From DATAFF01 sp963744915 (GTDB lineage: Bacteria > Pseudomonadota > Alphaproteobacteria > Rhizobiales > Aestuariivirgaceae), in assembly GCA_963744915.1 (NCBI GenBank), contig CAVUUY010000005.1, positions 49,476-113,475 on the forward strand: a stretch of 64,000 nucleotides of DNA, given 5' to 3'. A program made the position numbers and the translations under genes. A model generated the notes under the pieces. It was given only the letters and a program-made list of their open reading frames with translations, was not told the origin of the DNA and did not search any database. Position 1 is the stretch's first letter; each line of letters starts with the position of its first letter. This document shows positions 59,352-64,000 of the stretch, piece after piece.

Positions 59352-61184
59352 ATGAATGCCTTGCTTTGGGCTGGGACAATCGTTGGGGCCGTATGCGGCG
59401 TGGGGCACGGAATCTATGTCTACAACCGCGTCGGAGAGGTTTCAAAGGCCGCTCCCCGCAGTTTAGGTCGGCCGAAAGCAATTTTTTACGCAATCTGGAC
59501 CTTTGTCCTATGGGTGCTGTTCGGTGTCTATGTGATGGTGTTGTGGGTAGTTGCTTGTTGCTTCTACATTCCAAGCCGCCTCTTGGGCCGCCAATCCACG
59601 ATCCTATCTCGTCGCGCCGAACCACCGGTCGGCAAACTCGATCTCGGCATGGCTTCGGTAGTTGCGCCGTCGCAGACGACTGGACAGGTTAGCCAAGACA
59701 ATCTGTCTTCGATTCGCCGGGTTGCAATTGTCGGTGCAGGTGCTTCCGGCTTGGCGACAGCCCGCATTCTGCTTGAGCAGGGGTTCGACTGCACGCTCTT
59801 CGAACGTCGTCCGATGCTGGGCGGCGTATGGGCTGACGGATATCTCAATTTCGGCGTCCAGGTTCAGCGTGAACTCTACGAGTTCCCCGATTGGCCGTTG
59901 CCGAAAGATGCTGCCCAATTCACGCCTGGCCCCGCTTTTCTCGACTACCTCACCAGCTATGCCCGTCACTTCGGAGTGCTGCCGCACATCCGCCTGGGTT
60001 GTACGGTTCTCGGGCTGAGCGAAAAAGTCGCACCGCGCGCAGGATGGCGGATCACTTACCACGATGGCTCCGAAGAGGCGGTCGAAGACTTTGATTTTGC
60101 GGTGGTCTGCGTCGGACTTTATTCGCAAACGCCTAACATCCCCCTATTCGAGGGACGCGATCAATTTAATGGCGAGGTCATCCACGTCTCGGCGCTTAAG
60201 TCCCGTGACCAACTGATTGGCAAGCGGGTCATCATCGTGGGCTACGGTAAGAGTGCGACCGATGCGGCCGTAGAGTTTGCATTCGCTGCCACCAATACCC
60301 ATATCATCCTACACCATGCACATTGGCCAATACCGCGCAATCTCCTTGGAATCCTCCCCTTCAAATGGGGCATGCTGAATTGTCTCACGAGTACCCTGAT
60401 TTCGATGTACCTGCACCCGACCTCCCTAGAGCGCTGGGTTCACGCTCTGGGCAAGCCTCTGATATGGTTTTGGTGGCGCCTTGTGGAGTTGCTGCTGCGA
60501 TTTCAATGTCGGCTGGGGTCGAAGTTCGGTATGCGTGAAGACCTCATTCCGAACGAGCCCGTGGAGATCGGGAGTTTCGGCGAACCCACGATGCTTCCCC
60601 GTCCGGAATTTTATCGCCTGATCCGCAGCGGTACGATACATGCCCGAAGAACCGGTGTGCGTGGTTTCGAATTGAAGGAAATCGTTCTCGACTTAGGTGA
60701 CAGCATTCCAGCCGACCTGGTCGTGCTCGCTACCGGTTGGAGTACAGACTATGCGTTTCTTCCCGCACCGGTCCGCGCGCAGCTCCAGATCGAGTCCGAC
60801 GGTCTGTACCTTTATCGGCATATCATGCATCCAGACCTGCCGAGACTGGCCTTTGTCGGAAACGCCTCGACCATTTCCAACGTTCTGACCTATAGCCTCC
60901 AGGCGCGCTGGCTCGGCGATCTTTTGGCCCGAAAATTCGATCTGCCAAGTCACAGCACAATGCATCGCGAGATCAAGGCGCTCCGAGAGTGGAAGCGGCG
61001 ATGGATGCCCGCCAGTCAACAAAGGGGCGCACGGCTGATCCTCCACATGCTGCATTACCATGACGAACTTGTCCGGGATATCGGCGCTTCTCCGCTTCGC
61101 AAACTTGGTTTCTTCGCCCCTCTGAAGGAACTCGTCGCGCCCTACCAGCCCCGTGATTATCGCGGTGTAGTCGCTGGTAGGTAA
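59352..61184 (+). CDS. Flavin-containing monooxygenase with N-terminal TM segments
   Basis: About 610 residues from ATG 59352, which has GTGAGGA 5 bases upstream. Two hydrophobic stretches (LLWAGTIVGAVCGVGHGIYV and IFYAIWTFVLWVLFGVYVMV) form an N-terminal membrane anchor. The flavin domain follows with VAIVGAGASGLATARILLEQ, a second Rossmann motif VIIVGYGKSATDAAVEF, and ATGWSTDY near the end. The family (FMO/BVMO) oxidises N, S or ketone groups with NADPH and oxygen. Base composition is lower in GC than the region to the left. It stands alone between R1 copies B and C. Confidence 0.85.
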   Translation: MNALLWAGTIVGAVCGVGHGIYVYNRVGEVSKAAPRSLGRPKAIFYAIWTFVLWVLFGVYVMVLWVVACCFYIPSRLLGRQSTILSRRAEPPVGKLDLGMASVVAPSQTTGQVSQDNLSSIRRVAIVGAGASGLATARILLEQGFDCTLFERRPMLGGVWADGYLNFGVQVQRELYEFPDWPLPKDAAQFTPGPAFLDYLTSYARHFGVLPHIRLGCTVLGLSEKVAPRAGWRITYHDGSEEAVEDFDFAVVCVGLYSQTPNIPLFEGRDQFNGEVIHVSALKSRDQLIGKRVIIVGYGKSATDAAVEFAFAATNTHIILHHAHWPIPRNLLGILPFKWGMLNCLTSTLISMYLHPTSLERWVHALGKPLIWFWWRLVELLLRFQCRLGSKFGMREDLIPNEPVEIGSFGEPTMLPRPEFYRLIRSGTIHARRTGVRGFELKEIVLDLGDSIPADLVVLATGWSTDYAFLPAPVRAQLQIESDGLYLYRHIMHPDLPRLAFVGNASTISNVLTYSLQARWLGDLLARKFDLPSHSTMHREIKALREWKRRWMPASQQRGARLILHMLHYHDELVRDIGASPLRKLGFFAPLKELVAPYQPRDYRGVVAGR

Positions 61185-61204
61185 CCCCCAAGCATCATCC
61201 GGGA

Positions 61205-61277
61205 AAGCATGCCACTTGGGCACCATCTAACTTGCCACCGGCTTCAATCGTGGAAAGTAGCGGTGTGAAGCCGTTCC
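61205..61277 (+). repeat. R1 repeat, copy C
   Basis: Starts AAGCATGCCACTTGGGCACC. The central palindrome is degraded (AGTAGCGGTGTG). It follows the monooxygenase gene by 20 bases. Confidence 0.7.
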
Positions 61278-61289
61278 GGCGCTGCCAGG

Positions 61290-61491
61290 GAAGTAACCCG
61301 AAGGTTTCGGTTATCGCAGCAAGGGAGATCTTAGACCGAGCTTATGGACGGCTCGGTGCAGTCAATCGACGCCAGCATCACCGAGGACAGGGCGCTGGTT
61401 CGTTATTACGCCGAAGTCCCCAAGCCTGCTGCAACGACAGAGGAATGGCTTGCTGGGAATCCGCCCCTGAAGAACGCCGAAACCCAACCAT
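61290..61491 (+). pseudogene. DUF5681 C-terminal fragment, diverged
   Basis: VIAAREILDRAYG in one frame and, after one shift, VQSIDASITEDRALVRYYAE and PAATTEEWLAGNPP in another, ending at a stop near 61491. It aligns with ILDRGYGKPVQSIDANI and ATTEEWLESIR of the gene at 54061 but is clearly a different allele. R1 copy D follows 20 bases on, so the order DUF5681 end then R1 is kept. Confidence 0.75.
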
Positions 61492-61510
61492 AAACCAACG
61501 CACTGATGAA

Positions 61511-61574
61511 AAGCATGCTTATTGCCCCCCCATCGTTCGTGGGAAGGTACCGGTACCTCGACGACCCCTGTGCC
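61511..61574 (+). repeat. R1 repeat, copy D
   Basis: Starts AAGCATGCTTATTGCCCCCC with an internal deletion, then the full GGTACCGGTACC palindrome and CGACGACCCCTG. Confidence 0.85.
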
Positions 61575-61591
61575 CTAACAGAGGGCAACGG

Positions 61592-61653
61592 AAAAGCTTA
61601 TTGGGTCCCATCTCACCCCGCCCCCGGCATTGATCGTGGGAAAGTACACGTGT
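61592..61653 (+). repeat. R1 repeat, copy E
   Basis: AAAAGCTTATTGGGTCCCAT, then CACCCCGCCCCCGGCATTGA and CGTGGGAAAGTAC. It follows copy D after a short piece (CCCTAACAGAGGGCAACGG) of the segment that precedes R1 elsewhere. The left palindrome is shortened and the central one lost. Confidence 0.8.
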
Positions 61654-61952
61654 CACCGCCAAGCAACTGCCCTGGCTAATCCATCAAGAGGCGTGTCGGC
61701 GTTTCTCGAGAAGCGGAAGCCCAGCTTCGGGAAGCCATAATCCGCTATCCGTAGCGCATGACGCGCTCGCAGGCCTCGATGATCGCGTGCGTTGAGCCGG
61801 CATTGGTGCCAAAACGGCGCTCCAGATGCACTATCTCGCAACTGATAGGCACGAATGTGTCAATTTAAGGTTACCACCGCGGAAATTCATGGACTTTTAA
61901 TCGATTGCGAGTATACAATACTTCGACTATAAATCCTTGGGCAGTGAGTTCC

Positions 61953-62456
61953 ATGAGTAACCACGTTCGTCTGTCAGTAATGTTGCTTACTTTTGCGTTA
62001 ATATCGGGGTCTGTGTGCGCATCTTTACTGACGCCCACGCCGGCCTTGGCCCAGTCTTCTTCAATAATTGTTAAGACACACGCAAGACAGCTGCAGTTGA
62101 TGTATGGCAATCAGCGCGTCAAGATCTATCGCGTTGCTGTCGGAAAGGCCGGCAAGAAGTGGTACGGCACAACCATGATTGCCAGGAAAATGATTCGGCC
62201 ACCATGGACGCCGCCTCCTGAGGTCAAGCGCGACAAACCATATCTTCCAAACTATATCAGGGGCGGTGCCCACAATAATCCAATGGGCGCGGCCGCCCTG
62301 CTTCTGGGCGGCGGCAAATACGCAATCCACGGAACCAACCGCCCCAGCAGCATCGGCACGTTCGCGTCATATGGCTGCATCCGGATGCACAATCGCGACG
62401 TGCTCGATCTGTACAGGCGCGTGAGCGTGGGCACGCGGGTCACCGTCGTTCCCTGA
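61953..62456 (+). CDS. L,D-transpeptidase (ErfK/YbiS type)
   Basis: About 167 residues from ATG 61953. A hydrophobic signal (LSVMLLTFALISGSVCASLL) is followed by the YkuD domain: SSSIIVKTHARQLQLMYGNQ at the start and the catalytic block YAIHGTNRPSSIGTFASYGC (H and C) then IRMHNRDVLDLYRRV. The Cys in SYGCIRM makes 3-3 cross-links in peptidoglycan or anchors lipoproteins. It is AT-richer than the flanking chromosome. It lies between R1 copies E and F, the only gene there. Confidence 0.9.
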   Translation: MSNHVRLSVMLLTFALISGSVCASLLTPTPALAQSSSIIVKTHARQLQLMYGNQRVKIYRVAVGKAGKKWYGTTMIARKMIRPPWTPPPEVKRDKPYLPNYIRGGAHNNPMGAAALLLGGGKYAIHGTNRPSSIGTFASYGCIRMHNRDVLDLYRRVSVGTRVTVVP

Positions 62457-62639
62457 TCTACAGCCCGAACTCCCGTCGCGCCGAGGCGAATTGCCGACTT
62501 CGCCTTCGGATCGTCGCGGAACCGCTCGGCAGACTACTCCGCCGCCTTCGCCCACTAGCCCGGCATCATGGGCGAGCGGACGAGGCGCGGGCCGAAACTG
62601 AAGGGACTGGAACGCAAAAGCACGGACCTCGAACACTTC

Positions 62640-62811
62640 ACTAACTTGGTAACGAGTGTTGCAGCTGCTGTCGATGACAAGCAGACGCATTAGGCAGACT
62701 GCCATTCTGCCATGGGCAGAGGCTACGCCATTGATGCTGAGTCACTATTTTATCGGCTCGGGTCTTTGCCCCAACGCTTACCCCAACAGAAGACAGCGGA
62801 AGCAAAGAAAG
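62640..62811 (+). repeat. DUF5681 end and tail fragment, first tandem unit
   Basis: TSVAAAVDDKQTH (62650-62691) matches TGVAAAVDDEQTH at the end of the DUF5681 gene. The non-coding tail follows, including CCCCAACGCTTACCCCAACA at about 62769, and leads straight into R1 copy F, the junction the IS destroyed at 54.6-55.9 kb. Confidence 0.85.
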
Positions 62812-62887
62812 AAAGCATGCTTTTAGGTCCCACAGCCCCTGGGGCATCGAGCGTGGAAAGTACCGGTACCTCGACGGCTCCTGTTCC
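62812..62887 (+). repeat. R1 repeat, copy F
   Basis: AAAGCATGCTTTTAGGTCCC, then GTGGAAAGTACCGGTACC and TCGACGGCTCCTGTTCC. Both palindromes kept. Confidence 0.88.
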
Positions 62888-62894
62888 GTGTGCC

Positions 62895-63120
62895 CGTGAA
62901 GGCTGCAACGACGCAGGAATGGCTGGAGGACATCAGGCGGGAGGATGCCGAGCGTTCGTTGGTCAACGGCGTCGCTGCTGTCGATGACGAGCCAACGCAT
63001 TAGGCGGAGTTTGGGTCCGCCATGAGCAGAGGCTAAGCCATTGACAATGAAGTCAATATCTCATCGTCCCTGCTTCGTACCCCAACGCTTCCCCCTACAG
63101 AGGGCAACGGGAACAAGGAA
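62895..63120 (+). repeat. DUF5681 end and tail fragment, second tandem unit
   Basis: KAATTQEWLEDIRREDAERS then LVNGVAAVDDEPTH up to the stop at 63003, close to the end of the gene at 54.06 kb. The tail with CCCCAACGCTTCCCCCTACA follows and then R1 copy G. Confidence 0.85.
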
Positions 63121-63197
63121 GAGCACGCCTATTGGGGTCCCATCTCACCCCACCCCCGGTATCAACCGCGGGAAGGTACCGATATCCTGACGCCTCT
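63121..63197 (+). repeat. R1 repeat, copy G
   Basis: GAGCACGCCTATTGGGGTCC, CACCCCACCCCCGGTATCAA and GGGAAGGTACCGATATCCTG. Both palindromes are changed. It is the last copy, just before the sensor gene. Confidence 0.8.
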
Positions 63198-63402
63198 GTA
63201 CTATCCGGTCTTCAGCAAGGGGGAGTGGGAGGCTATGGCACCGAAATTTCCACCGGCCAACCCCCTGATTCCGGCCCCTGATTTAAGGGGTGCAAAAACC
63301 CCAATTCTCGCGTAAAATCAGCGTCACGACGGCGCAGTGCTGCGTGAAAGCGCTAGGAAGAGACAGCTGCTGTCCTCCACAATAGAGGCCGAAACTGCGA
63401 GG

Positions 63403-64000
63403 GTGAGCGCACCCTCGTCAGCGCGTCGTTGGCTATATGGCGCTCGGGTGCCGCTGCTGGTCGGGTTTGCCTATTATCTCGGCGCGCAGTTCGCCTTTCT
63501 GATCGGTACGCTTTCTGATCAGGTTTTCGCGCTGTTCTGGCCACCGAACGTCATCCTTTTCTGCGCACTCCTGTTTCGACCATGGCGCGAATGGCTGACC
63601 TTGATCACGGCGGCCTTCGTCGCCCACGTCGCTGCAGAAGTCGGGGTGGGCATGGCGGTGCCGCAGCTCTTGGTCGCCTTCGCCACGAACTGCCTCGTCG
63701 CTCTGCTCAATGCCTATGCGGTCCGCCGCCTGCTCGATCCGCCACCCTGGCTCGGCACCTTCCGGCGGATGGGCACCTATATTCTGATCACCGCCGGCAT
63801 CAGCCCCGCTTTCGCCGCCCTCGGCGGCGCCTTCGTGCCGATTTTGGGAGGAGGGTCGATCCAGGACTACTGGGTGTTCTGGTCGCTCTGGTATCTCGGG
63901 AATGCCCTGCCGAGCGTCACCCTTGGCCCAGTGCTGATGATCTGGCTGGCCGAGCCTCGCGGCTGGTTGGGATGGAAGGGGTTATTTCAGCTCCTCGAGC
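63403..64000 (+). CDS. MASE1-domain sensor protein, partial (runs off the window)
   Basis: At least 199 residues, open at the right edge. At least six hydrophobic helices form a MASE1 domain: PLLVGFAYYLGAQFAFLIGT, LFWPPNVILFCALLFRPWRE, GTYILITAGISPAFAALGGA, and WVFWSLWYLGNALPSVTLGP (the P-S-x-T-L-G-P motif). MASE1 is the membrane input of diguanylate cyclases and histidine kinases, so an output domain should follow beyond the window. GTG 63403 is the more compact start; GTG 63337 would add 22 residues. Confidence 0.8.
   Translation, partial: MSAPSSARRWLYGARVPLLVGFAYYLGAQFAFLIGTLSDQVFALFWPPNVILFCALLFRPWREWLTLITAAFVAHVAAEVGVGMAVPQLLVAFATNCLVALLNAYAVRRLLDPPPWLGTFRRMGTYILITAGISPAFAALGGAFVPILGGGSIQDYWVFWSLWYLGNALPSVTLGPVLMIWLAEPRGWLGWKGLFQLLE

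Larger units (their letters stand above)
61185..61952. other. Repeat-rich stretch without an intact gene
   Basis: Holds R1 copies C, D and E and a diverged DUF5681 fragment. Between 61655 and 61850, on the minus strand, a short frame reads ERRFGTNAGSTHAIIEACER, which could be the end of a lost gene, but I cannot name it. Confidence 0.5.
62457..63402. other. Repeat-rich stretch before the sensor gene
   Basis: Two DUF5681-tail-R1 units in tandem (62640-62887 and 62895-63197). From 63275 to 63302 the runs CCCC, GGGG and CCCC can form two competing hairpins. The last 100 bases carry the leader of the MASE1 gene, whose start is uncertain (GTG 63337 or GTG 63403). Confidence 0.5.

Noticed and set aside
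55911..63197. R1 copies as a CRISPR array or a classical integron
   Set aside because: Intervals range from about 20 bases to 3 kb, no cas genes are present, and no integron integrase or typical attC core sites are seen.

Overview
The window is high-GC chromosomal DNA from an alphaproteobacterium, most likely a member of the Hyphomicrobiales (Rhizobiales). The signs are tightly overlapping operons, an HWE-type histidine kinase, a NepR-like anti-sigma protein, a small protein ending in the alphaproteobacterial ESFPASDPPAY tail, a DUF5681 gene, and a PDH operon in which both E1-beta and E2 carry lipoyl domains. I cannot name a species from the sequence alone.

Region 1 (0.3-16.6 kb) is a catabolic locus. 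A four-gene plus-strand group (Cys-less thiolase-like protein, DUF35 protein, M20 deacylase remnant, DAO-type flavin oxidase) converges on a twelve-gene minus-strand run. That run encodes an SDR, three MaoC-type hydratase proteins, an acyl-CoA ligase, an amidohydrolase, a complete polyamine-type ABC importer, a class I aminotransferase and an RraA-type protein. An XRE-cupin regulator with an inverted repeat just upstream of its start lies beside it. The set suggests import of a nitrogenous compound, deamination or amide hydrolysis, CoA activation and side-chain shortening, possibly by a retro-aldol step of the Ltp2-DUF35 kind. The substrate is unknown.

Region 2 (16.8-25.7 kb) holds a type I secretion system (TolC, HlyD, ABC exporter) next to its likely RTX substrate. 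The exporter has an extra N-terminal multi-TM domain. Small stress and metal-type genes follow. Region 3 (25.8-41.9 kb) carries a two-component pair, small conserved proteins, an HWE kinase, a molybdenum hydroxylase operon with its own MoaD-like protein, a candidate small RNA, an Hpt-like protein and a Tat-exported oligopeptide-binding protein. Region 4 (42.0-48.3 kb) is the pyruvate dehydrogenase operon (pdhA, pdhB, pdhC, a 42-codon gene, lpd), with ftsB upstream and an Rrf2 regulator.

Region 5 (48.3-63.3 kb) is accessory DNA that starts at a tRNA-Ser(UGA) gene. A decayed tyrosine integrase comes first, then an excisionase-like gene, a broken CHC2/Toprim primase, a P-loop ATPase with a repetitive tail, and a broken DUF5681 gene. 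An IS1111-group (IS110 family) element has inserted into a repeat. From 55.9 to 63.2 kb at least seven copies of an approximately 60-80 bp palindrome-bearing repeat separate unrelated cargo (DUF1326-DUF2182, alpha/beta hydrolase, flavin monooxygenase, L,D-transpeptidase). Four copies are linked to fragments of the DUF5681 gene. This cassette-like array is the least explained structure in the window. A MASE1 sensor gene runs off the right edge.
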